Assembly: GCA_016744415.1 (NCBI GenBank)
Contig: JADGEL010000003.1
Location: 310,001-374,000, forward strand
DNA: 64,000 nt
Direction: 5' to 3'
Origin: Flavobacteriaceae bacterium
Lineage (GTDB): Bacteria > Bacteroidota > Bacteroidia > Flavobacteriales > Flavobacteriaceae
Shown here piece after piece: positions 7,676-14,234 of the stretch. The notes beneath the pieces are model-generated. The model had not been told where the DNA came from, made no database searches, and saw only the letters and a program-made list of their open reading frames with translations. The position numbers and the translations under genes are program-made. Positions within the stretch are counted from its first letter, which is position 1; each line of letters starts with the position of its first letter.

Positions 7676-8635
7676 ATGAAAAAATACACTTTTACCGAGA
7701 AAAAAGATACCCGTTCAGGATTTGGAGACGGACTTACAATTTTAGGTCGCACCAATCCAGATGTAGTTGCACTTTGTGCTGATTTAATTGGATCTTTAAA
7801 AATGCAAACCTTTATTGACGAAAACCCAAAACGTTTTTTTCAAATAGGGATTGCCGAAGCAAATATGATGGGTATAGCCGCTGGTTTAACCATTGGTGGT
7901 AAAATTCCATTTACAGGAACTTTTGCAAATTTCTCAACAGGTAGAGTGTATGATCAAATTCGTCAATCTATTGCCTACTCAGGTAAGAATGTGAAAATTT
8001 GTGCATCGCACGCAGGATTAACTTTAGGTGAAGATGGTGCAACGCATCAAATTTTAGAAGACATCGGTTTAATGAAAATGTTGCCAGGAATGGTCGTTAT
8101 CAATCCATGTGATTACAATCAAACAAAAGCTGCAACTATTGCAATTGCAAAGCATGAAGGGCCTGTTTATTTACGTTTTGGTCGCCCTTCTGTCCCAATT
8201 TTTATGCCTGATTATAAAGAAGAAGAATTTGTAATTGGTAAAGCAATTCAGTTAACCGAAGGTACAGATGTTACTATTGTAGCAACAGGTCATTTGGTTT
8301 GGGAAGCATTGCAAGCATCAGAACAATTAGAAGCAAAAGGTATTAGTGCCGAAGTGATTAATATCCATACAATAAAACCTTTGGATGAAAAAGCTATTTT
8401 AAAATCGGTTGCTAAAACAGGTTGTATCGTTACGGCTGAAGAGCATAATATTTTTGGCGGATTAGGAGAAAGCGTTGCAAGAACTTTAGCAACCAAAAAT
8501 CCTATTCCTCAAGAATTTGTAGCCGTTAATGATAGTTTTGGTGAATCTGGAACTCCAGCTCAACTAATGGAAAAATACGGTTTAGATGCTTCAGCAGTTG
8601 TAAAAGCTGTTGAAAAAGTAATCGTTAGAAAATAA
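7676..8635 (+). CDS. Transketolase, C-terminal (pyrimidine-binding plus C-terminal) subunit
   Basis: The 319-residue protein corresponds to the second half of a transketolase or DXS-like enzyme. RSGFGDGLTILGRTNPDVV opens the pyrimidine-binding domain. The catalytic glutamate region is QIGIAEANMMGIAAGL. HAGLTLGEDGATHQ and the C-terminal domain with EEHNIFGGLGE follow. In split transketolases this subunit pairs with a separate TPP pyrophosphate-binding subunit of about 280 residues, usually encoded next door. No such gene lies in this window: the upstream neighbour is maf and the downstream one an outer-membrane barrel. A partner elsewhere on the chromosome is expected. Role: non-oxidative pentose phosphate pathway. 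Confidence 0.88.
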   Translation: MKKYTFTEKKDTRSGFGDGLTILGRTNPDVVALCADLIGSLKMQTFIDENPKRFFQIGIAEANMMGIAAGLTIGGKIPFTGTFANFSTGRVYDQIRQSIAYSGKNVKICASHAGLTLGEDGATHQILEDIGLMKMLPGMVVINPCDYNQTKAATIAIAKHEGPVYLRFGRPSVPIFMPDYKEEEFVIGKAIQLTEGTDVTIVATGHLVWEALQASEQLEAKGISAEVINIHTIKPLDEKAILKSVAKTGCIVTAEEHNIFGGLGESVARTLATKNPIPQEFVAVNDSFGESGTPAQLMEKYGLDASAVVKAVEKVIVRK

Positions 8636-8713
8636 GCTACACTTTTTATCGTTCTCATATAAATAAACTAATACTTGGTCAGTTTTTGACTTAGGACTAA
8701 ACCCTTACTTATT

Positions 8714-9298
8714 ATGAAAAAATTAATTGTACTCGCACTTCTTTTATTTGGTGCACAACTAACTAGTAATGCCCAACTATTTGAATGGGGAATTAAAGGA
8801 GGATTAAACTACAATAGCAATGGTGACATTGTTGATGAAACTGGTGATATTATTGCTGACCCTGAAGCGAATGCTGGTTTCCATTTTGGATTTTTTGCAA
8901 AAACAAAAGGTAGAATCTATGTGCGACCAGAATTGGTTTATACACAAACCAACAGCACTTATAAAGGTGATGCTAAAAGCTCAAAATTAACCATTAAAAA
9001 AATTGATGCCCCAATATTACTAGGTATAAAAATAATTGGCCCATTACATGCCGTTATTGGACCTTCGTTTCAATATATAATTGATACCGATTTAGAAGAC
9101 ATAAAACTAGATGATGTAGAAAACAATTTTACAGTTGGTGGTACAGTTGGTCTTACTGCTCAACTTGGAAAACTTGGGATTGATGCTAGGTATGAACGCG
9201 GATTTAGCAATAATGAAGCTGAATTTATTGATGGCACACTAGGTAATGTAGATACTAGACCAAGCCAATTAATTTTAAGTGCTTCGTTTAGATTCTAA
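8714..9298 (+). CDS. Outer-membrane beta-barrel protein (PorT/OmpA-like fold)
   Basis: The 194-residue protein has a signal peptide ending near residue 20 (SNAQ). A small beta-barrel follows: GIKGGLNYNSNGD, VRPELVYTQTNS, GPLHAVIGPSFQY and a C-terminal strand SQLILSASFRF that ends in aromatic Phe, as outer-membrane barrels do. This pattern fits the OMP_b-brl_2 (porin family) group common in Flavobacteria; most have no known function. It stands alone between a transketolase subunit gene and a convergent FKBP gene, with which it shares a palindromic terminator. Confidence 0.75.
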   Translation: MKKLIVLALLLFGAQLTSNAQLFEWGIKGGLNYNSNGDIVDETGDIIADPEANAGFHFGFFAKTKGRIYVRPELVYTQTNSTYKGDAKSSKLTIKKIDAPILLGIKIIGPLHAVIGPSFQYIIDTDLEDIKLDDVENNFTVGGTVGLTAQLGKLGIDARYERGFSNNEAEFIDGTLGNVDTRPSQLILSASFRF

Positions 9299-9371
9299 AT
9301 CAACAAAAAAATATAAGAACAAAAAAGCCACTCATTGAGTGGCTTTTTTGTTCTTATATTTTTTTGTTGAT
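9299..9371. terminator. 73-bp perfect palindrome, bidirectional terminator
   Basis: Arms 9299-9334 and 9336-9371 are exact reverse complements over 36 bp around a single central base. The core is a GC-rich stem (9327-9334) flanked by A6 and T6, then a second stem and an A/T run. It fills the whole space between the stop codons of two convergent genes (9296-9298 and 9373-9375). Either strand gives a stem followed by T residues. Confidence 0.9.
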
Positions 9372-9372
9372 A

Positions 9373-10209
9373 TTAATTGTCTTTATCTAAATAATCTGGA
9401 ATTCCATCTTCATCTGTATCATCGTTTGTAGGGTCTCCATCACCATTAGCATCTTCGTCTTTTGTTAGGATACCATCATTATCATCATCACTATCAACAT
9501 AATTCGGTAAAGAATCACCATCAGTATCATCATTTGTTACATCACCATCACCATCAAGATCTTCATTATTAGAAATTATTGTATCTTCATCATGATCTGC
9601 AGAAACTGAAAAATGTAAATCTATTTTAAAAACTAATGGAGAACTCAATGGGATCAAAGCACTTGGAGATCCCCCTCCATATGCTAAGCCTGAAGGTATA
9701 AATAAAAACCCCTTCCCTGTATTTATAAATTCTAAAGATTCATTGGGCATTGAAACATTTTCACCACATTTAAAGTGTTCAAAACCATATGACCATCCCT
9801 TAACTACTCCCGTTAAGTTAATCCAAGGGTTTCCAAGTGCAATGGTTTCTTTTTCATCAAATATAGTTCCGTCTAATAATTCCCCTCTATAGGTTGTTAA
9901 AATATCATCAACTCTAGATGGCTGATATCCTACACCTTGCTCACTTACAATATAATATAAATTATAAGTAACATCTGCTTCAACAACAACTTGAGTTTCT
10001 ACAATATCATAAAATGGTGTTTCACCTGCTGTGACTTCTTTTATAGAGTCTAATGTTTCATTATAGTAATGAGTTTGCATGTATTCAATCAAATCAGCAT
10101 CATCAGTTATTGCATGCGCTGCATAATCATAAGGTTTAAAACTATCATCATCACATGAAAAAATTGCAATCAATAAAAGACTAAATAATATGAGGTTTCT
10201 TCTTTTCAT
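9373..10209 (-). CDS. FKBP-type peptidyl-prolyl isomerase lipoprotein with thrombospondin type 3-like repeats
   Basis: The 278-residue protein has a lipobox (FSCDDD, Cys19). Residues about 95-205 form an FKBP domain: [13 protein letters not shown], then [17 protein letters not shown], then [28 protein letters not shown]. The C-terminal 65 residues consist of two copies of an Asp-rich unit (DxDGDxTNDDTDxD followed by PNYVD or PDYLD) that resembles calcium-binding thrombospondin type 3 repeats. It should be a surface or periplasmic folding catalyst with a calcium-stiffened tail. The tail has no T9SS sorting domain. Monocistronic; its end meets the 73-bp palindrome. Confidence 0.85.
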   Translation of the reverse strand: MKRRNLILFSLLLIAIFSCDDDSFKPYDYAAHAITDDADLIEYMQTHYYNETLDSIKEVTAGETPFYDIVETQVVVEADVTYNLYYIVSEQGVGYQPSRVDDILTTYRGELLDGTIFDEKETIALGNPWINLTGVVKGWSYGFEHFKCGENVSMPNESLEFINTGKGFLFIPSGLAYGGGSPSALIPLSSPLVFKIDLHFSVSADHDEDTIISNNEDLDGDGDVTNDDTDGDSLPNYVDSDDDNDGILTKDEDANGDGDPTNDDTDEDGIPDYLDKDN

Positions 10210-10247
10210 TATTTCATTTTAATTAAGTGCGCAAGATACAATTTTCA

Positions 10248-10255
10248 TATCTTTG
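10248..10255 (+). promoter_or_regulatory. -7 box of the S4-domain / phosphoribosyltransferase operon
   Basis: TATCTTTG lies 32 nt before the ATG at 10288. Confidence 0.5.
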
Positions 10256-10287
10256 TTCAAGTTAATTAGTATATTTTAACTTTTTTT

Positions 10288-10653
10288 ATGAGAATAGATA
10301 AATATTTGTGGTGTATCCGTATTTTTAAGACTCGGAGTATCGCTACCGAAGCTTGTAAAAAAGGGCATATAAAAATAAATGGGGCTTCTATTAAACCATC
10401 AAAAGAGGTTTTTAATAATGAACTATTAGTTATTAGAAAAAATCAAATCAATTATGAAATTGTTGTATTAGATTTACCTAAAAGTCGTGTGGGAGCCAAG
10501 TTGGTAGATTTATACAGAAAAGATGTTACACCTAAAGAAGCTTTTGAAAGTCAAGATTTATTAAAATTTTCTAAAGACTATTATCGTAAAAAAGGAAGTG
10601 GCAGACCTACAAAAAAAGATAGAAGAGATATTGATAATTACTCAGAAGAATAA
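10288..10653 (+). CDS. S4-domain RNA-binding protein (Hsp15/HslR-like)
   Basis: The 121-residue protein opens with the S4 domain: MRIDKYLWCIRIFKTRSIAT, then ACKKGHIKINGASIKPS. A basic tail follows (KKGSGRPTKKDRRD). This is the layout of Hsp15, which binds 50S subunits carrying stalled nascent chains. Bacteroidota members are commonly called RNA-binding S4 domain protein. Three nucleotides separate it from the phosphoribosyltransferase gene, so they share a message. Confidence 0.88.
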   Translation: MRIDKYLWCIRIFKTRSIATEACKKGHIKINGASIKPSKEVFNNELLVIRKNQINYEIVVLDLPKSRVGAKLVDLYRKDVTPKEAFESQDLLKFSKDYYRKKGSGRPTKKDRRDIDNYSEE

Positions 10654-10656
10654 ACT

Positions 10657-11154
10657 ATGTCAAATACAGTAATACTTACAGACGAGCAAATCAATCATAA
10701 AATTAAACGGATTGCTTATCAGGTTTTAGAGGTGAATGCAAAAGAAAAAGAAATCATTTTGGCAGGAATCACCACAAATGGGTTTTTATTGGCAAACAAA
10801 TTAAAGTTTGTTTTAAATGAAATTTCTGAAGTTAAAATTACTTTATGTGAAGTTATTATTGATAAAAAACATCCTTTAAAAGAAATCAAAACTTCCATAA
10901 CATCTGATACTTATAAAAACAAATCACTTGTTTTAGTTGATGATGTATTAAGTTCTGGGACAACATTAATGTATGGCATCAAACATTTTTTAGATGTTCC
11001 GTTAAAGCGGTTTAAAACTGCAGTTTTAGTCAATAGAAATCACAAAAAATATCCCGTAAAAGCTGATTTTAAAGGGATTTCATTGTCAACTACTTCACAG
11101 GATAATATCACAGTAGAGTTTAAAAGGAACTCAGTAACAGCCTATTTAGACTAA
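10657..11154 (+). CDS. Phosphoribosyltransferase (PyrR/Hpt-like type I PRTase)
   Basis: The 165-residue protein has the PRPP-binding loop LVLVDDVLSSGTTL near residue 90, plus a type I PRTase core with ITTNGFLLANKL ahead of it. The length and the VNRNHKKYPVKADFKG segment resemble the PyrR branch (uracil PRTase/regulator), but no pyrimidine operon is adjacent, so substrate is uncertain. Its last nine bases overlap the end of the convergent aroK gene (11146-11154). Confidence 0.8.
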   Translation: MSNTVILTDEQINHKIKRIAYQVLEVNAKEKEIILAGITTNGFLLANKLKFVLNEISEVKITLCEVIIDKKHPLKEIKTSITSDTYKNKSLVLVDDVLSSGTTLMYGIKHFLDVPLKRFKTAVLVNRNHKKYPVKADFKGISLSTTSQDNITVEFKRNSVTAYLD

Positions 11155-11658
11155 TCTTTTTTTTATTTGGCTTACTATTTTATCAATAGTTAAACCATCT
11201 GTTTGGATACTGTTTTGAGACAATACATAAAACGGTGTACGCTCAAATAAATGTTTTCCTATAAACTCAGGTAATTTTTCATTACTTATTTTTGCGATTA
11301 ACGGTCGAGAAATTTTTCCGATTTTTAATCTTTCACACAAAGTATTTATTGATGCTTTTAAAAATACTGATTGTGACAAGGCATTTATCATTTCCATATT
11401 TTTGCCATAACAAGGTGTCCCTCCTCCAACCGAAAGCACAAAACTATTTTTAGAATTTAGCAACTCTGATAAACATTCAGATTCTTTTAATCTAAAATAA
11501 ATCTCTCCTTTTTCTTTAAAAATTGTTGGAATCGATTTTCCTTCTTTAGTTTCTATATAAGCATCTAAATCAATAAAATCAAGAGACGATTCTTTAGCTA
11601 ACAATTTTCCAACTGCCGATTTACCACTTGTCATATACCCTATTAAAACAACTTTCAT
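11146..11658 (-). CDS. aroK: Shikimate kinase
   Basis: The 170-residue protein carries the P-loop GYMTSGKSAVGK (residues 7-18), the shikimate-binding DLDAYIE and GEIYFRLKE with its Arg, then SVGGGTPCY (Walker B-like GGG), and the lid region KISRPLI. It phosphorylates shikimate at the 3-hydroxyl in the chorismate pathway. Its 3' end overlaps the phosphoribosyltransferase gene on the other strand by 9 bp. Confidence 0.92.
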   Translation of the reverse strand: MKVVLIGYMTSGKSAVGKLLAKESSLDFIDLDAYIETKEGKSIPTIFKEKGEIYFRLKESECLSELLNSKNSFVLSVGGGTPCYGKNMEMINALSQSVFLKASINTLCERLKIGKISRPLIAKISNEKLPEFIGKHLFERTPFYVLSQNSIQTDGLTIDKIVSQIKKRLV

Positions 11659-11710
11659 TCTTTAAAATTTAGAAAAGGCAAATATCGAATAAAAATTTAT
11701 AAAATTTGGT

Positions 11711-11740
11711 TTGAGTTCTTAATAATTGATAGTATATTTG
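11711..11740 (+). promoter_or_regulatory. Promoter of the tRNA-Lys gene
   Basis: TTG at 11711-11713, 19 bp, then TATATTTG at 11733-11740. This is an almost ideal Bacteroidota -33/-7 pair, about 26 nt before the tRNA. Confidence 0.8.
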
Positions 11741-11765
11741 CACTCGCTAAAAGAGAAAAAGGAAC

Positions 11766-11838
11766 GACTTGGTAGCTCAGTTGGTAGAGCACCTCCCTTT
11801 TAAGGAGGTTGTCCTGGGTTCGAGCCCCAGCCAAGTCA
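11766..11838 (+). tRNA. tRNA-Lys (UUU)
   Basis: The acceptor stem GACTTGG pairs with CCAAGTC, with discriminator A at 11838. The D arm is GCTCAGTTGGTAGAGC. The anticodon stem CCTCC/GGAGG encloses loop CTTTTAA with anticodon TTT. The T arm is CTGGGTTCGAGCCCCAG. Length is 73 nt; CCA is not fully encoded. Confidence 0.97.
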
Positions 11839-11839
11839 C

Positions 11840-11870
11840 AAAAAAGTTGAGCTTAACGCTTAACTTTTTT
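11840..11870 (+). terminator. Hairpin terminator between the two tRNA genes
   Basis: A 13-bp stem (11840-11852 with 11858-11870, one G-T pair) has loop TTAAC and ends in six T residues. It would separate or attenuate tRNA-Lys from tRNA-Leu transcription. Confidence 0.7.
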
Positions 11871-11877
11871 AGTTTAA

Positions 11878-11961
11878 GCGCGTATGGCGGAATTGGTAGA
11901 CGCGCAAGCTTGAGGGGTTTGTGTCCACTAGGACGTGCTGGTTCGACTCCAGTTACGCGCA
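11878..11961 (+). tRNA. tRNA-Leu (GAG)
   Basis: The acceptor stem GCGCGTA pairs with TACGCGC, discriminator A at 11961. The anticodon stem CAAGC/GTTTG encloses TTGAGGG, giving anticodon GAG. The long variable arm (TGTCCACTAGGACG) is the class II feature expected for leucine. Length is 84 nt. Confidence 0.96.
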
Positions 11962-11962
11962 C

Positions 11963-11996
11963 AAAAATCTATCATTTTTAATGATAGATTTTTTTT
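11963..11996 (+). terminator. Terminator after tRNA-Leu
   Basis: A perfect 14-bp stem (11963-11976 with 11980-11993) has loop TTT and an uninterrupted T run to 11996. Confidence 0.88.
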
Positions 11997-12047
11997 CTTT
12001 TCACAAGACTTTAACGAATCTTATCATTATTATTATTATCATTGCAT

Positions 12048-12875
12048 ATGCTTAAAAAACTACTTCTTTCAACATTTTTGTTTATCAGTATTTATAGTTT
12101 TTCTCAAGAAGAAACTAAAACTGATTCTGTACAAATAGATCCAGCAATAATTATTGAGTTAAAAGGGCAAATTGTAAATGGTTTTGATAAAAAACCATTG
12201 GCAGGTGCTCATATTTTTAATATGAATTCTATTAGAGGTAGCATTACAAAAAACGATGGTACTTTTAGCATTCCTACAAAAGTAAATGATACTGTTTTCT
12301 TGTCTTATATTGGGTTTCAATCTGTAAAAATTAAGATTACCAATGATTTAATGAAAGGGAATGAATTGGAGATTTCGTTATACGAACAATCCGAAAAATT
12401 AGCTGAAGTAAACGTAAAATCAACCATACTAGTTGGTGTTTTAGAAATTGATGCTAAGAATGTACCTACAGATAAATTTACTAGAATTCATATCAACGGG
12501 CTTCCACAAACCTATGAAGTTGGAACACCTAGGAAAAAAACATACTCATCACCAGTTGATGCTGTCTTCCACCCTATTGATTTTGTTCACAATCTTTTCG
12601 GTAAAAACCCGAAGCAACTTAGAAAGTTGAAAAAGATGAAAGATCAAAATGAAATAAGAGAAATGCTGAATGATAAGGTAGATAGAGAATTAATGCTCGA
12701 ATACTTAGAGTTAAGCAGAGAAGAATTCGACGAACTTTTAGACAACTGTAACTACTCAGATTATTTCATTCAAACAGCAAGTGACGTTCAAGTATTAGAA
12801 GCCTTTTTAGAATGCTACGAAAGTTTTAACGCTGTAAAGCAAGGAAGCACAAAAAAGAAGAATGAAAAAAATTAA
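12048..12875 (+). CDS. Secreted protein with carboxypeptidase-D regulatory-like domain
   Basis: The 275-residue protein begins at ATG 12048; a TTG two codons earlier is less likely. A signal peptide ends near residue 19 (YSFSQ). Residues about 35-105 form a CarboxypepD_reg-like beta sandwich: LKGQIVNGFDKKPLAGAHIF, then GSITKNDGTFSI, then VFLSYIGFQSVKI. This is the module usually found at the N-terminus of TonB-dependent receptors. Here it is followed by a helical, charged C-terminal region (KQLRKLKKMKDQNEIREML) with no barrel. The function is unknown. It overlaps the next gene by 14 bp, so the pair is translationally linked. Confidence 0.7.
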   Translation: MLKKLLLSTFLFISIYSFSQEETKTDSVQIDPAIIIELKGQIVNGFDKKPLAGAHIFNMNSIRGSITKNDGTFSIPTKVNDTVFLSYIGFQSVKIKITNDLMKGNELEISLYEQSEKLAEVNVKSTILVGVLEIDAKNVPTDKFTRIHINGLPQTYEVGTPRKKTYSSPVDAVFHPIDFVHNLFGKNPKQLRKLKKMKDQNEIREMLNDKVDRELMLEYLELSREEFDELLDNCNYSDYFIQTASDVQVLEAFLECYESFNAVKQGSTKKKNEKN

Positions 12876-13347
12876 TAAAACTGCTCTATCCATTTTAATA
12901 CTCTTTTTTGGATTGATTGGAACTTCTTTTTCTCAAGAAATTGACCCAGAATTAGTAGATATAATTACTGACAGCAAAGCTAAAATGAAAGCATTGGGCT
13001 TTAAATTTATTGAGCAAGTTCAAGGTGAAACATCTACAGAAAATGTATTAGAATTTAAGCAACAAAAAATGATTTATGGCTACTCTTATGTAGTGGTATC
13101 ATTTTTTAAAAAATGTACTAATTGTCATTTATCTGTTGAGTTTTGGAATGAACAAACAGAATCAAATGAACTTTTGAGCGTTGAAACTATTTTTAACGAC
13201 AGCTCTTATAATATGAGTAAATGTAGAATTAGTGATCGATACAATACCTTTTTCTATATTGATTATTCTGATAAAAGAGGTAATCTTTTTACCTATGTCA
13301 ATAGCAACGAATCGCATTATTTAAATTCGCTGTTATTTTATAAATAA
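12862..13347 (+). CDS. Secreted protein of unknown function
   Basis: The 161-residue protein has a signal peptide (cleavage near TSFSQ, residue 25). The mature part holds a C-x-x-C pair (KKCTNCHLS, near residues 91-94) and is rich in aromatic residues and short strands. I do not recognise a family. The start overlaps the end of the preceding CarboxypepD-like gene by 14 bp, so the two products probably act together. A 22-bp palindromic terminator follows. Confidence 0.6.
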   Translation: MKKINKTALSILILFFGLIGTSFSQEIDPELVDIITDSKAKMKALGFKFIEQVQGETSTENVLEFKQQKMIYGYSYVVVSFFKKCTNCHLSVEFWNEQTESNELLSVETIFNDSSYNMSKCRISDRYNTFFYIDYSDKRGNLFTYVNSNESHYLNSLLFYK

Positions 13348-13383
13348 AAAAAGCCGCTCATTGAGCGGCTTTTTTTATTTATA
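13339..13383. terminator. Bidirectional terminator with 22-bp perfect arms
   Basis: Arms 13339-13360 and 13362-13383 are exact reverse complements around one central base. The GC core (13353-13360) differs from that of the 9299-9371 palindrome by one compensated base pair. It lies between convergent genes. Confidence 0.88.
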
Positions 13384-13392
13384 CATTTCTTT

Positions 13393-14220
13393 TTAGTTAT
13401 TTCCTAAAATCAAAGGCAACCCATCTTTTCCACCTACAACCACAACTTTGGTATTAGGTGATTCAGCTAATTTCAACGTAGCTTCAATTCCTTTGTCTTG
13501 TAAAATTTTATCTGTTAATGAAGCGCTTAATATTCTATTTGCATCTGCTTTACCTTGAGCTTCAATACGTACTTTTTCTGCTTCTTTTGAAGCAGTAACC
13601 AATCTAAATTCGTATTCCAAAGATTCTTGCTCCTGCTTTAATTTACGCTCTATTGCATCTTTAATTGTAGGAGGTAGCGTAACATCTCTTACCAATACAT
13701 CATTTAAAATTATATATTGATTATCCAAAATCTTTTTTGTTTCATCAAATATTTCATTCTGAATAATATCTCTTTTACTAGAATACAATTGTTCAGGAGT
13801 ATAACGCCCAACTACACTTCGTGCTGCTGAACGAAGAGCTGGTTTAATAATTCTATCCAAATAATTTTCACCTTTCTCTTGGTGAAGTTTTCCAAGATCT
13901 TCATTTTTAGGCATATACCAAGCTGTTGTTTCTAATATTATATCTAAACCGTTTGATGAAAGTACTTTCATTTTTTCAAACAATTCTTGTTGACGTACTT
14001 CATAAATATAAACCTTATTCCAAGGCGCTACGATATGAAACCCTTCTCCCATTGCTGGCTCATCAGTTACCACCCCTCCTCCAAAGGTTTTATATAAAAC
14101 TCCTGCTTTTCCTGAGTCTATAGTTACTGCCGATTTTGTAATAATTATTAATCCGACTATTACGATTGCTATAATACCTATTAAACCTTTTGGTAATTGT
14201 AATTGTTGTTGCTGTGCCAT
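13393..14220 (-). CDS. Prohibitin-family (SPFH/Band 7) membrane protein
   Basis: The 275-residue protein has one N-terminal membrane segment (LIGIIAIVIVGLIIITKSAV, residues 12-31) and a SPFH domain after it (GKAGVLYKTFGGGV, then GFHIVAPWNKVYIYEVRQQE). A charged helical stretch (LKQEQESLEYEFRLVTASKEAEKVRIEA) and ADANRILSASLTD complete it. SPFH proteins form large membrane rings that scaffold proteases or lipid domains. It is the third gene of a fabG-VWA-SPFH run, 14 nt after the VWA gene. Confidence 0.87.
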   Translation of the reverse strand: MAQQQQLQLPKGLIGIIAIVIVGLIIITKSAVTIDSGKAGVLYKTFGGGVVTDEPAMGEGFHIVAPWNKVYIYEVRQQELFEKMKVLSSNGLDIILETTAWYMPKNEDLGKLHQEKGENYLDRIIKPALRSAARSVVGRYTPEQLYSSKRDIIQNEIFDETKKILDNQYIILNDVLVRDVTLPPTIKDAIERKLKQEQESLEYEFRLVTASKEAEKVRIEAQGKADANRILSASLTDKILQDKGIEATLKLAESPNTKVVVVGGKDGLPLILGNN

Positions 14221-14234
14221 TTTATTGTTTTTTT

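Noticed and set aside
11769-11981. A 70-codon frame across the tRNA genes
   Set aside because: It runs through tRNA-Lys and tRNA-Leu and their terminators; the reverse frame 11777-11962 fails for the same reason.
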